DNA from: an uncultured Clostridia bacterium
GTDB lineage: Bacteria > Bacillota > Clostridia > TANB77 > CAG-508
Length of the DNA stretch: 20,558 nucleotides
Direction of reading: 5' to 3'
Assembly (NCBI GenBank): GCA_934148985.1
Contig: CAKPDO010000026.1
Span: forward strand, 1-20,558
This document shows, piece after piece, positions 1-8,113 of the stretch. Both the position numbers and the translations under genes were made by a program. The notes under the pieces were generated by a model. That model saw only the letters and a program-made list of their open reading frames with translations, had not been told where the DNA came from and ran no database searches. Position 1 is the stretch's first letter. The number at the start of each line of letters is the position of its first letter.

Positions 1-6
1 TTATGT

Positions 7-56
7 CCTCCTGCGTGGTACGTTCTTATATTACCATCATCTTCGACTTTTGTCAA
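7..56 (-). promoter_or_regulatory. Promoter and ribosome binding site of a gene beginning left of the window
   Basis: On the minus strand there is TTGACA (51-56), a 17-base spacer and TAATAT (28-33), followed by AGGAGG (7-12). The start codon would fall just outside the left edge. This is a near-consensus housekeeping promoter plus a strong Shine-Dalgarno, so a minus-strand gene downstream of the TPR gene is expected. Nothing can be said about its product. Confidence 0.75.
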
Positions 57-103
57 CACTTTTTTACAATTTTTTTTATTTTTTTCTTTGGTGTTTCTTC
101 AAA

Positions 104-1297
104 CTATTCTCTTTCCTTATGTATAGCGTTTTTTAAATTTTCATCTTCTCTTTTTTTCAAATTTGTATATCCCATATTCATTGTAATATCTGTTGTATTT
201 TCTAAATGTTCTTTCGCCATTATTTCTTGTTTTGTTAATTTTGTTTCTTCTTTTTCTTCTAAATTAAATGGTATAGATATTTTAGCCATTATAGGAATAA
301 ATAATGGTTCTTTCTTTATCTTTTCTGATATTCTTTTGCTTTCTAAATCAATTGCAATGTTAGCATATTTTATTGCTGTGTCCTTCTCACCTTTCATAAG
401 CTTAATTTTTGCAAGTTCAAAATAGCTATCTGCTTCTAAATCTTCTTCTGCTGAAGTTTCTTCAAAATACTTCTCAGCCGAATCTAAATCTTTATACAAA
501 AGTGCAATTTGTGCTAAACTGTATTTTGCATTATGATACAAATTATTTAGTTCTGCTGCTTTTTCATAGCATTCTTTTGCGCTTTGGAAATCATTTAACA
601 TAGTATATGCCATTCCTAGTTCATAATTTATTTCAAAACTAGTTTCATTATATTTTAATGCTTCAGTTAATATAGAAACAGCTTCTTTAAATTTTTCGGT
701 TTCAATTAATAAATCACCTAAAGTTATTGTCGCATTATAATAATCTGGTTTTTTATCTAACAAATTGGTTAACATTTCAATTGCTTCTTCTTTTTTTTCT
801 AATTCATTTAGCAGTATTGCTACTTTATAATATGAATCATAATCTTTCTTATTTAATTCTATGCACATAACATATTCATCTATTGCTTTTCTAATTCCTC
901 CTTCTTTTTCATATATTTCTGCTAAAAATTTATGTGCATTATAATTATTTGGACTGTTTTCTATTATCGTAAGTAATATTTCTTTTGCTTTTTTCAAGTT
1001 CCCAGTCGAAAGGTAAAATCTTACTTTTGCAAATTTTATAAAATTTATCATATCTATATTTTTCTTTTCAAGTATAAGTACAATCCCTGGTATTATTATT
1101 GATATAACATAAGTTAAAATTTTCACCAATATATTAGTGTTAAAATTCGCAACAATTCCAATTCCATCTATTATAATTCCTACAGCTCCTAGTATTAGTA
1201 AATATATATATCCCATTTCATTCTTTTTTATCATTTTATAAAACATTATCCCAAAAATAATGACTGAAACTGTTATAAAAAATAATTGTTCTAACAT
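104..1297 (-). CDS. Membrane-anchored tetratricopeptide repeat (TPR) protein
   Basis: The protein has 397 aa. About the first 80 residues hold three hydrophobic helices (roughly 2-19, 29-50, 56-77). The rest, to about residue 330, is a series of TPR units with the usual A/Y/L/P spacing (for example the stretch around NSPNNYNAHKFLAEIYEKEG). A charged tail ends the protein. TPR arrays bind partner proteins, and this one is probably held at the cytoplasmic face of the membrane; the partner is unknown. I chose the ATG at 1297 because GAGGTGG lies six bases upstream. An in-frame TTG five codons earlier overlaps that ribosome binding site and is unlikely. Its own promoter is at 1329-1357. It is divergent from the MutS-like gene. 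The TPR fold is clear; the specific role is not. Confidence 0.8.
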   Translation of the reverse strand: MLEQLFFITVSVIIFGIMFYKMIKKNEMGYIYLLILGAVGIIIDGIGIVANFNTNILVKILTYVISIIIPGIVLILEKKNIDMINFIKFAKVRFYLSTGNLKKAKEILLTIIENSPNNYNAHKFLAEIYEKEGGIRKAIDEYVMCIELNKKDYDSYYKVAILLNELEKKEEAIEMLTNLLDKKPDYYNATITLGDLLIETEKFKEAVSILTEALKYNETSFEINYELGMAYTMLNDFQSAKECYEKAAELNNLYHNAKYSLAQIALLYKDLDSAEKYFEETSAEEDLEADSYFELAKIKLMKGEKDTAIKYANIAIDLESKRISEKIKKEPLFIPIMAKISIPFNLEEKEETKLTKQEIMAKEHLENTTDITMNMGYTNLKKREDENLKNAIHKERE

Positions 1298-1328
1298 TTT
1301 TTTCCACCTCAAAATCGAATTTTAGTTT

Positions 1329-1357
1329 ATTCTACTACATATTTTTTAAAATATCAA
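1329..1357 (-). promoter_or_regulatory. Promoter of the TPR gene
   Basis: The minus strand reads TTGATA (1352-1357), 17 bases, TAGAAT (1329-1334). It lies about 30 bases upstream of the TPR start and fits a sigma-A promoter. Confidence 0.65.
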
Positions 1358-1427
1358 TATTTTTTATATTTAATATCTCTTTATTTTTTCATCTAATTCT
1401 GGGCAATTACACTACTAGCTTTAGTGG

Positions 1428-1455
1428 TTGTCTTTTTATTTTCATCATATATAAT
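1428..1455 (+). promoter_or_regulatory. Promoter of the MutS-like small gene
   Basis: TTGTCT (1428-1433), a 16-base spacer, then a perfect TATAAT (1450-1455). The start codon follows 35 bases later, behind AAAGGAG. Confidence 0.6.
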
Positions 1456-1489
1456 TGTATTTATTTTTATTTTAAAGGAGTATTTATAT

Positions 1490-1906
1490 ATGAGTAAATT
1501 ATACGATAAATTTTTAAATTTAAAAAATTCTGATAATGAGAAATTATACCTCTTTCAAAGTGGTATCTTTTTTATAGCCTTAAATGAAGACGCAATCAAA
1601 CTTTCTGAAATTTTTGGTTTTAAAATAACTAACTTAAATGATACAGTTACAAAATGTGGCTTTCCATCAAAAAGACTTGAATATTATTCATCTCTTTTGG
1701 CCAAAATGAATATCAATTTTGAAGTTATATATTCAATAGATAAAGAACAGTCTTTAAATATTGTTACAGATTCTTCAAATTTCAATGACATAATTAATCA
1801 ATTAGTATCAATAGATTTTGATAATTTAACTTTTAAAGAAGCTTTTGAAATTTTGTATAATCTAAGTAAAAAAAGCAAAAATATTTTAAATGGTTCAGCA
1901 AATTGA
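1490..1906 (+). CDS. Small protein resembling MutS domain I joined to the MutS C-terminal motif
   Basis: The protein has 138 aa. Residues about 4-82 follow the pattern of the MutS mismatch-recognition domain I: a YxxFLxLK start, LFQSGIFFIALNEDA in place of the usual FRxGDFYExFxEDA, then CGFPSKRLEYYSSLLAKM in place of CGVPYHxxxxYLxxLL. The key Phe-x-Glu that probes mismatches reads Phe-Phe-Ile, so the glutamate is missing. Residues about 116-134 (DFDNLTFKEAFEILYNLSKK) match the LTPxEALxxLYxLK motif at the extreme C-terminus of full MutS. The core, lever, clamp and ATPase domains between are absent. I chose the ATG at 1490 because AAAGGAG precedes it by nine bases; an upstream in-frame GTG-like start lacks a ribosome binding site. 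Family resemblance is by eye; function is unknown, perhaps DNA binding or modulation of MutS. Confidence 0.6.
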   Translation: MSKLYDKFLNLKNSDNEKLYLFQSGIFFIALNEDAIKLSEIFGFKITNLNDTVTKCGFPSKRLEYYSSLLAKMNINFEVIYSIDKEQSLNIVTDSSNFNDIINQLVSIDFDNLTFKEAFEILYNLSKKSKNILNGSAN

Positions 1907-1954
1907 TACAAATTAAACTTTTTTTCTTAAAAATATTCCTTTTTGTATCAATTT
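1900..1954. repeat. 13-bp perfect inverted repeat between the MutS-like gene and the zinc-ribbon gene
   Basis: AAATTGATACAAA (1900-1912) and its exact reverse complement (1942-1954) are separated by 29 bases. The left arm holds the stop codon of the MutS-like gene. The right arm lies just before a TAGAAT that could be the -10 box of the next gene. It lacks a U-tail, so an operator or mRNA stem is as likely as a terminator. The core AATTGATACAAA recurs in front of ftsY. Confidence 0.55.
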
Positions 1955-1994
1955 ATGATAGAATGCTAGAAAATAAGAAATAGGAGGAATTATT

Positions 1995-2234
1995 ATGGAA
2001 GTAGTCAGATGTTCTCGTTGTGGAGCTTTTTATACAAATGGTGGTTATGTATGCCCAAAATGTACAGATAAAGATAATTTTGAATTGTCAACATTTAAAA
2101 ATTTTGTTGAAAATAACGGTGTTGAGTTAAAATCTCTAGACCAAATTTCTATTTCTACAGGAATTTCAGAGAAAAATTTAAACCGTTTTCTAAACTATGA
2201 TGGACTTGAAGGATATAAGAAATTGTTTAAATAA
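1995..2234 (+). CDS. Zinc-ribbon plus helix-turn-helix small protein (YvyF-like)
   Basis: The protein has 79 aa. The N-terminus carries two CxxC pairs (Cys6/Cys9 and Cys20/Cys23), a zinc ribbon. The C-terminal half (about 30-75) is helical, with a segment SLDQISISTGISEKNLNRFL that looks like a MerR/HTH-type DNA-binding helix pair. This order and length resemble the YvyF/TIGR03826 'flagellar operon' regulators, although no flagellar genes are nearby, so the name should be taken as a family likeness only. AGGAGG sits seven bases before the ATG. A hairpin terminator follows immediately, so the gene is probably transcribed alone or with the MutS-like gene. Confidence 0.6.
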   Translation: MEVVRCSRCGAFYTNGGYVCPKCTDKDNFELSTFKNFVENNGVELKSLDQISISTGISEKNLNRFLNYDGLEGYKKLFK

Positions 2235-2243
2235 ATATTAAAC

Positions 2244-2277
2244 GAGGTATCTTTAAAGTAGATACCTCATATTTTTA
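2244..2277 (+). terminator. Terminator before tyrS
   Basis: GAGGTATCT (2244-2252) pairs with AGATACCTC (2260-2268) across a seven-base loop, followed by a T-rich tail. No T-box specifier or antiterminator sequence was seen, so tyrS does not seem to be T-box controlled here. Confidence 0.7.
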
Positions 2278-2296
2278 TAAGAAAGGAAAGATTTTT

Positions 2297-3511
2297 ATGC
2301 AAAATGTATTTGATATTTTACAAGAAAGAAATTACATTGAACAAATGACACATCCAGAACAAATGAAAGAAATGTTTTCAAAAGAAAGTGTTCCTTTTTA
2401 CATAGGATTTGACCCAACAGCTGATAGTTTACATGTGGGACATTTTGTTTCATTAATGGTTGCAAGTTACATGCAAAAATGTGGACATAAACCTATCTTA
2501 TTAGTTGGTGGAGGAACAGCAATTATAGGCGACCCATCTGGAAAAACAGATATGAGAAAAATGCTCACAAAAGAAGATATTAATCACAATGTAGAATGTA
2601 TAAAAAAACAAGCTGAAAAGTTTGTTAGTTTCGAAGGTGATAATGCTGCAATTATTGTTAATAATGCTGATTGGCTTTGTGACCTAAAGTACATTGATTT
2701 TATGAGAGAAATTGGAAGCAAATTTACAGTAAATAAAATGCTTGCTGCTGATTGCTATAAAAATAGAATGGATGCTGGTCTTACATTTTTTGAAATGGGT
2801 TATATGCTTATGCAATCTTATGATTTTTTGCATTTATATGAAACTTATGGTTGCAAACTTGAAATGGGTGGAAATGACCAATGGTCTAACATCATAGGTG
2901 GTGTTGAATTAATAAGAAAAATTGGAAAAAACGATTCTTTTGGATTAACATTCAAGCTTCTAACTACTAAAGAAGGCAAGAAAATGGGAAAAACTGAAAA
3001 AGGTGCTTTATGGCTTGACCCACAAAAAACTTCACCTTATGAGTTTTACCAATATTGGAGAAACATTGAAGATAGTAGCGTTTATACTGTTGGTTGTATG
3101 CTTACATTTTTACCTATGGATGAAGTTAATCGTTTAGCTTCTTTAAAAGACGAAAATATAAATGAAGCTAAGAAAATTTTAGCTTATGAAATTACTAAAC
3201 TCGTTCATGGAGAAAATGAAGCCAAAAAAGCTGAAGAAGCTTCTAATGCTTTATTTGAAGGAAATGGTTCTATAGAAAATATGCCTAGAGTAAAATTAGA
3301 AAATCCAAATTGTAGTTTAACAGAAGCTATGGTTGAATGTGGAATTTGTTCTTCTAAATCTCAAGCAAAAACTTTGATTTCTCAGGGTGCTATTAGTTTA
3401 AATGATGAAAAAATCAGTGATATTTCTTATGTTCTATCTGATAAGGATTTTGAAATAGAACATACTATTTTGAAAAAAGGTAAAAAGATTTTTTATTGTT
3501 TGGAAAAATAA
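2297..3511 (+). CDS. tyrS: Tyrosyl-tRNA synthetase
   Basis: This class I synthetase charges tRNA-Tyr with tyrosine using ATP in the cytoplasm. At 404 aa it has the usual length. The HIGH motif reads HVGH (46-49) and the KMSKS loop reads KMGKT (229-233). The tyrosine pocket includes QSYD (173-176) and GGNDQW (191-196). The C-terminus from about residue 340 is an S4 RNA-binding domain (SLTEAMVECGICSSKSQAKT). The ribosome binding site AGAAAGGA precedes the ATG. The gene stands alone between two hairpin terminators. No frameshift and no in-frame CGG codon occur in it, which makes it a useful control for the recoding described elsewhere in this window. Confidence 0.97.
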   Translation: MQNVFDILQERNYIEQMTHPEQMKEMFSKESVPFYIGFDPTADSLHVGHFVSLMVASYMQKCGHKPILLVGGGTAIIGDPSGKTDMRKMLTKEDINHNVECIKKQAEKFVSFEGDNAAIIVNNADWLCDLKYIDFMREIGSKFTVNKMLAADCYKNRMDAGLTFFEMGYMLMQSYDFLHLYETYGCKLEMGGNDQWSNIIGGVELIRKIGKNDSFGLTFKLLTTKEGKKMGKTEKGALWLDPQKTSPYEFYQYWRNIEDSSVYTVGCMLTFLPMDEVNRLASLKDENINEAKKILAYEITKLVHGENEAKKAEEASNALFEGNGSIENMPRVKLENPNCSLTEAMVECGICSSKSQAKTLISQGAISLNDEKISDISYVLSDKDFEIEHTILKKGKKIFYCLEK

Positions 3512-3545
3512 AAAAACTCAATGACAAATTGTCATTGAGTTTTTT
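3511..3545. terminator. Bidirectional terminator between tyrS and the UPF0182 gene
   Basis: ACTCAATGACAA (3516-3527) and its reverse complement (3529-3540) form a long stem, with an A-run before it and a T-run after it. It can therefore end both tyrS (+) and the convergent minus-strand gene, whose stop codon lies in the T-run. Confidence 0.9.
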
Positions 3546-6324
3546 ATTCTGTTACTATTTCATTTGAAACAACATTTTCTTCTGTCACTGTAGTATTTTC
3601 ATTCTTTTTTTCTTCATTCGTTCTTTTTTTCAAAGTTTGGATAAGACTTTGCAATTTTTGAATATCTGTTCCCATAAGCTCCCAATTATTGCTTTCTAAT
3701 GAATCAGATAAGTTGTCATTTGCTTTTATTATTGAATCTATCAATCCTGTCATATCATCTATACTATCTAATTCAATCTTAGTTGCTGATTTTGATATTA
3801 AACTTTGAACCGCTTCTTGTAAATTGTTTCCAATTGCTGCTTTATTTCCAGATGCTACAATAACCTTTTTTAAAGCCGGAATGTTACTTTCATTCACAAG
3901 TGTTTGATATATTGGTTCTATATATAAAAGTGTATTTTCAATAGGAACTATAATCATATTTCTTGTAACTTTTGCTCCTGTTACAGATAAGCTTTCTATT
4001 TGATTTTGTATTGTATCATCTTGTGCAATTTGCGTATCCAATTGTGTTGGCCCAAGTATGCTCGTATCTGAGTGTAATGTTTTTAATACTAACTTGTTTT
4101 GCCCATTTTCTACTGTTCCTATTAAATAAGATGATATATTTTGCTTATTTTTAGGCGTATATATTTGTATTAAACCAATTGTTTCTTCACCATTAGAATT
4201 TGAAACCATTGTATAATATGGTTTTAGTATATTTTTATTTTTACTACTTGTACTTTGTGCATTATTTTTATATGTTACTTTTTCCCATGTATTATCACTT
4301 CTATATAGTACATCAGCTTTTGTATTGTGATATTCTTCTAACATTGTTGATTGTACATTATATAAAAATTCCGGATATATAAATTGTTCTTGGATAGTCT
4401 TTGGTATCTCGGCATCTAAGTCTTGAAATAATTCTGGATATACTTTTCTATACGCCATTGCTATTGGGTCTGTTCTATCTGTTATGTAATACTTTATATC
4501 TCCTGTGTAGCTATTTATTATAACTTTTATAGAATTTCTTATATAATTTATACTTCTTTTTTGTCCATTATATTCTATTTCTGTATATGTTGAATATGGA
4601 TAGCTACTAGATATTGTGTATGCATCTATTACCCAATATATATCCCCATTTTCATCAACAACTGTGTATGGATTGTTGTCATACATCACATCAGGTAATG
4701 CAAGTTTTGCTCTTTTTATTATATTCCTATTTATTAAAACTTTACTTTCAGATGTTACTGAACCGGAAAATGCTATTTTTATATTTTTTTCTTTTATTCC
4801 TAGAATTAATCTATCAAAAAAATTCATTTTTAATCCTGCATCTCCATTGTAACTTGTTTCATAATCTTTTTGTTCGTCTGAATAGTCAAATTCTTTTTTG
4901 CCTTTTGCATTTGTAACAACTGTTGTATTAGTTTCTAAGCCATAATAAATTCGTGGCTCCGAAATTTTCACTACGTCATCGTTTTTACCTGTGATATCAT
5001 TTTGTATGTATTTTATTTGACCTTCTAAACCGCTTTCTGTACTTGATGTAAATATCAATCCATATCCATGTGTATATTCATATGTTTTACTGTTATATGT
5101 TCTTCTATTATTAACAATTTCTCTTGGTGAAACATACATAAGTTTTTTGCTTCCATTTACTTCATAGCTTGCAATCTTGGCTGTTTTATATGTATAATAT
5201 CCAGAACCTGCTTGTGTTTCATTTAAATTATCCAATACTGTTTGTTTATCTACTATTGTCGTATTATTTATTATGTTCTCATTTTTTTCAACTTCGCTTT
5301 CTGTTATAGTTCCTGTGTAGTCTATACTTTCTAAATCACAATCTATTCCATATGCTTTTTTTGTCGTTGTTATATTACTTTCAATATATTTTCTTTCTTT
5401 GTCGAATTCGTTCGGATTTACAAATATTATGTCAAATCCAATCATTACCACAAATAGACCAACTAAATATATTGGAACTGCCATTAAATCTTTTAAAATT
5501 TTAGATTGATTTCCATTTTTTAAGCTATTTACTGCTCTAAATATTGACATAAGCATTACTACAGCCAAAATATTGTATCCCCAATATTTTATTGTACTAT
5601 CAACAAGCCCGGCACCAGCAAGTTTTATGCCATTATCTGTTGTTAGAAAATTATCAAATACAATGTCCATTGAACATACTAATATATAAGCACATAATCC
5701 TATAGCTATTAATTCAATATTTCTATATAGCATTTTCATTGCTGTACTTTGTTTTAATGTTTCCCTGTCTATTCCATCAAAGTATTTATTAAAAACAATT
5801 ACATAATATGCAAATGTATATATAATTACTCCTATAAGTATTACCATAAAATATAATATTGTCATTTTTAATAATGGTTCTATAAACATGAAAAATGATA
5901 CATCTAAATTAAATATTGGGTCAACTTCTCTAAAACTTGTGTTACTTATACATAATATTATGTTTGGTGTAAATTTTTGCTGTACTATTAGGCTTTCTAT
6001 TATAGATACGACTATTGCAATTGATTTATTGGGAAGTCTAGGTATTTTTTTGTTTTCTTGTTCAAAAAATACTTTTAGTCCTTTTTTTATTGATCTTCCA
6101 GTAAAGTACATTATTATATATACTAATATGAAATTTATTATTAATACACTATATTGGTATTTTTCTTTCGTTAAAAATGTTTTTAAATAATTTTCTCCTA
6201 ATTCTTTGTATTCTAGATAACTTCCTCTAAAGTTTATATATGCAACTATTACACATATTATTAGAAATGCTGTGACTAGAATTCTTCTCAATGTTAATAC
6301 CTTCTTTTTTTCCATATTTTGCAT
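3544..6324 (-). CDS. UPF0182 family (COG1615) large membrane protein
   Basis: The protein has 926 aa. The first third holds about seven hydrophobic segments (starting near 14-30, 57-77, 103-125, 150-178, 203-225, 245-263, 283-303). The rest is a large hydrophilic region, presumably extracytoplasmic. Family hallmarks are clear: NYIRNSIKVIINSYTGDI, DPIAMAYRKVYPELF, YWVIDAYTISSSYPYS, LGPTQLDTQIAQDDTI and MIIVPIENTLLYIEPIY. The family is widespread in Firmicutes, Actinobacteria and Cyanobacteria but its biochemical role is not established. The C-terminus is an acidic, Glu/Asn/Thr-rich tail. The ribosome binding site AGAAAGG lies close to the first ATG; a second in-frame ATG three codons later has comparable spacing. 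The gene has its own extended -10 promoter at 6350-6378. Confidence 0.9.
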   Translation of the reverse strand: MQNMEKKKVLTLRRILVTAFLIICVIVAYINFRGSYLEYKELGENYLKTFLTKEKYQYSVLIINFILVYIIMYFTGRSIKKGLKVFFEQENKKIPRLPNKSIAIVVSIIESLIVQQKFTPNIILCISNTSFREVDPIFNLDVSFFMFIEPLLKMTILYFMVILIGVIIYTFAYYVIVFNKYFDGIDRETLKQSTAMKMLYRNIELIAIGLCAYILVCSMDIVFDNFLTTDNGIKLAGAGLVDSTIKYWGYNILAVVMLMSIFRAVNSLKNGNQSKILKDLMAVPIYLVGLFVVMIGFDIIFVNPNEFDKERKYIESNITTTKKAYGIDCDLESIDYTGTITESEVEKNENIINNTTIVDKQTVLDNLNETQAGSGYYTYKTAKIASYEVNGSKKLMYVSPREIVNNRRTYNSKTYEYTHGYGLIFTSSTESGLEGQIKYIQNDITGKNDDVVKISEPRIYYGLETNTTVVTNAKGKKEFDYSDEQKDYETSYNGDAGLKMNFFDRLILGIKEKNIKIAFSGSVTSESKVLINRNIIKRAKLALPDVMYDNNPYTVVDENGDIYWVIDAYTISSSYPYSTYTEIEYNGQKRSINYIRNSIKVIINSYTGDIKYYITDRTDPIAMAYRKVYPELFQDLDAEIPKTIQEQFIYPEFLYNVQSTMLEEYHNTKADVLYRSDNTWEKVTYKNNAQSTSSKNKNILKPYYTMVSNSNGEETIGLIQIYTPKNKQNISSYLIGTVENGQNKLVLKTLHSDTSILGPTQLDTQIAQDDTIQNQIESLSVTGAKVTRNMIIVPIENTLLYIEPIYQTLVNESNIPALKKVIVASGNKAAIGNNLQEAVQSLISKSATKIELDSIDDMTGLIDSIIKANDNLSDSLESNNWELMGTDIQKLQSLIQTLKKRTNEEKKNENTTVTEENVVSNEIVTE

Positions 6325-6349
6325 TTTTCCTTTCTTTTAAATATTGTAT

Positions 6350-6378
6350 ATTATAGCATGTTTTGACATAAATTGCAA
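6350..6378 (-). promoter_or_regulatory. Promoter of the UPF0182 gene
   Basis: The minus strand reads TTGCAA (6373-6378), 17 bases, TATAAT (6350-6355), with TG one base before the -10 (extended -10). It overlaps the end of the ftsY terminator. Confidence 0.75.
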
Positions 6379-6415
6379 AAATTCGGTATAAATTATTCAT
6401 TTACACCGAATTTTT
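6377..6415 (-). terminator. Terminator of ftsY
   Basis: AAAAATTCGGT (6377-6387) pairs with ACCGAATTTTT (6405-6415), and the loop can form a further TAAAT/ATTTA stem. It begins immediately after the ftsY stop and ends in T residues on the minus strand. Confidence 0.8.
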
Positions 6416-6416
6416 G

Positions 6417-7322
6417 TTATATTATTGCTTTTGCAAAATCTTCACTATTAAATATTTCCATATCATCAATTTGTTCACCTACACCAATGAACTTCACTGG
6501 AATTTTATTTTCTTCCACAATTCCAACTACTACTCCGCCTTTGCTTGAGCCATCTAGCTTTGTTAGTACAAGACCTGTTACATCTGTTTCTTCTTTGAAT
6601 GCTTTTACCTGATTTATTGCATTTTGTCCTGTTGTTGCATCTAATACTAAAAGAACTTCCTGGCTTAAATCTCCCATTTCTTTGTTTATTACTTTTTTTA
6701 TTTTGTGTAACTCGTCCATTAGATATTTTTTGTTATGTAAACGTCCGGCAGTATCTACAATTAATACATCCGCTTCTGTATCTTTTGTTCTTTTTATAGC
6801 CTCATATACAACTGATGCTGGGTCATGTCCTTCTTCTTTTTTTACTAATTCACAACCAGCTCTATTTGCCCATATTTCTAATTGTTCTACAGCTGCTGCT
6901 CTAAATGTGTCGGCTGCTGCTATTACAACTTTTTTTCCATCTTTTTTCAATTTATTAGCAATTTTTCCTATTGAGGTTGTTTTTCCAACTCCATTTACTC
7001 CAACTACAAGTATTACAGATGGCTTTGTGTTTAGATTTAATGTGCTATCTACTTCGTCAAATATTGCTTCTATTTCTTCTCTTAATGCTTGTTTTACTTC
7101 TTCTTCGTCTTTTATATTTTCTTTTTTTATTCTTTTTCTTAAATTATTTACTATTTTTACTGATGTATCTACTCCCATGTCTGACATTATTAATATTTCT
7201 TCTAGTTCTTCTAGAAATTCTTCGTCTACTTTTCTAAAGTTACTAAATACATCATTTATTTTTGTATTAAAAGATTCTTTTGTTTTGTTTAATCCTGTTT
7301 TTAGCTTTTCAAAAAATCCCAT
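6417..7322 (-). CDS. ftsY: Signal recognition particle receptor FtsY
   Basis: FtsY is the membrane-associated GTPase that receives ribosome-SRP complexes and passes nascent membrane proteins to the Sec channel. This one has 301 aa. The helical N domain spans about 1-90. The G domain shows the P-loop GVNGVGKTT (108-116), DTFRAAA (138-144), DTAGR (190-194) and TKLDG (254-258), then the SKGG turn. The acidic A domain found in some FtsY proteins is absent, as is common in Gram-positives. The ribosome binding site GAGG lies nine bases before the ATG. It has a promoter at 7423-7450 and a leader of about 95 bases with a hairpin. ffh is not adjacent. Confidence 0.97.
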   Translation of the reverse strand: MGFFEKLKTGLNKTKESFNTKINDVFSNFRKVDEEFLEELEEILIMSDMGVDTSVKIVNNLRKRIKKENIKDEEEVKQALREEIEAIFDEVDSTLNLNTKPSVILVVGVNGVGKTTSIGKIANKLKKDGKKVVIAAADTFRAAAVEQLEIWANRAGCELVKKEEGHDPASVVYEAIKRTKDTEADVLIVDTAGRLHNKKYLMDELHKIKKVINKEMGDLSQEVLLVLDATTGQNAINQVKAFKEETDVTGLVLTKLDGSSKGGVVVGIVEENKIPVKFIGVGEQIDDMEIFNSEDFAKAII

Positions 7323-7354
7323 TTATGTTTTCCTCTTTCTTCGATTTTTGGAAC

Positions 7355-7380
7355 AAAAGTTGTAGTTATCTGCAACTTTT
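7355..7380. other. Hairpin in the ftsY leader
   Basis: AAAAGTTGTAG (7355-7365) pairs with CTGCAACTTTT (7370-7380) around a TTAT loop. It pairs fully only in plus-strand RNA, where a T-run follows; in the ftsY mRNA there is one C-A mismatch. It may stop antisense transcription or shape the ftsY leader. Confidence 0.45.
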
Positions 7381-7392
7381 TTCTCTTATAGC

Positions 7393-7412
7393 AATTGATA
7401 CAAATATCAATT
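7393..7412. promoter_or_regulatory. Palindromic operator candidate downstream of the ftsY promoter
   Basis: AATTGATA-caaa-TATCAATT is a perfect 8-bp palindrome with a four-base centre, starting about ten bases after the ftsY -10 box, where a repressor could block transcription. It shares AATTGATACAAA with the inverted repeat at 1900-1954. Confidence 0.4.
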
Positions 7413-7422
7413 AATTTATTAA

Positions 7423-7450
7423 AGTATATCATAATTTTTATAAATTGCAA
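7423..7450 (-). promoter_or_regulatory. Promoter of ftsY
   Basis: The minus strand reads TTGCAA (7445-7450), 16 bases, TATACT (7423-7428), with a TG extension before the -10. The layout is nearly the same as that of the UPF0182 promoter. Confidence 0.65.
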
Positions 7451-7483
7451 TAGTAGAATTAACTATTTTTTTGCTTAAAATCA

Positions 7484-8113
7484 TCAAATATCATCATATG
7501 TATAATATCCAGCTGAAGTTTTATACACAATAACTGCACATATTATAAATAATAGTATCGTAATAATTGTTATGGTAATACACATCGCTTTTTCTTTTTT
7601 CTTTTTTATGCCCCAAATTGATAATAAAGTCATTATTATAACATATACAATATAAAAAAGTGGTATAATCATATAATTTATTTTCTCTTCTCTAAATCCA
7701 GACATTGATCTTACTCCTGTAAAATTACTATAAAAAATTAACGCATTTCTTAAAATTTGTATTTGCAACAAGTTCAATACAAAACTCATTCCACAATATA
7801 TTTTTTGAAATATATTTTTAGAGTTATTGTTTTCATTATTATTTTTATCATTACCAAAATTAAAAGATATTATAACCATTCCTAATACATAAGATAAAAT
7901 TGTTACTAAAGCTGTGATTTCTTTCAGGGGTGAACCTACCATTTCTAAGAATGGCCCAATTTTCTCAACATCATCATTTTCAGCATAATCATTTTCAACA
8001 TAACCATCATTATTAAAATAATGTTCCGTAATCATCAAATCTGCATATACTACTGATATTTCCGAAATCACTAAAATAATTAAAACTATGGCAAAGAAAA
8101 TTTTCTTTTTCAC
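7484..8113 (-). CDS. Unrecognised multi-pass membrane protein
   Basis: The protein has 209 aa. It starts with a signal-like hydrophobic segment (about 4-24), then an acidic, Asn/Asp-rich stretch with repeated END motifs (about 30-52), then four more hydrophobic helices (about 66-86, 108-128, 147-168, 175-197). A short Asn-rich loop (about 90-98) separates two of them. I recognise no family. The start is GTG at 8113, overlapping the upstream stop as GTGA, with GAGGGGGTGA as ribosome binding site; translation is likely coupled to the upstream gene. It is the last gene of the MFS operon. Confidence 0.65.
   Translation of the reverse strand: MKKKIFFAIVLIILVISEISVVYADLMITEHYFNNDGYVENDYAENDDVEKIGPFLEMVGSPLKEITALVTILSYVLGMVIISFNFGNDKNNNENNNSKNIFQKIYCGMSFVLNLLQIQILRNALIFYSNFTGVRSMSGFREEKINYMIIPLFYIVYVIIMTLLSIWGIKKKKEKAMCITITIITILLFIICAVIVYKTSAGYYTYDDI

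Noticed and set aside
2235..2296. T-box leader for tyrS
   Set aside because: Only 62 bases separate tyrS from the previous gene, with a simple hairpin and no T-box core sequence.
6682..7365. 227-codon open frame on the plus strand opposite ftsY
   Set aside because: It is the antisense shadow of a well-conserved gene, has low-complexity Ser/Phe content, and lacks a ribosome binding site.
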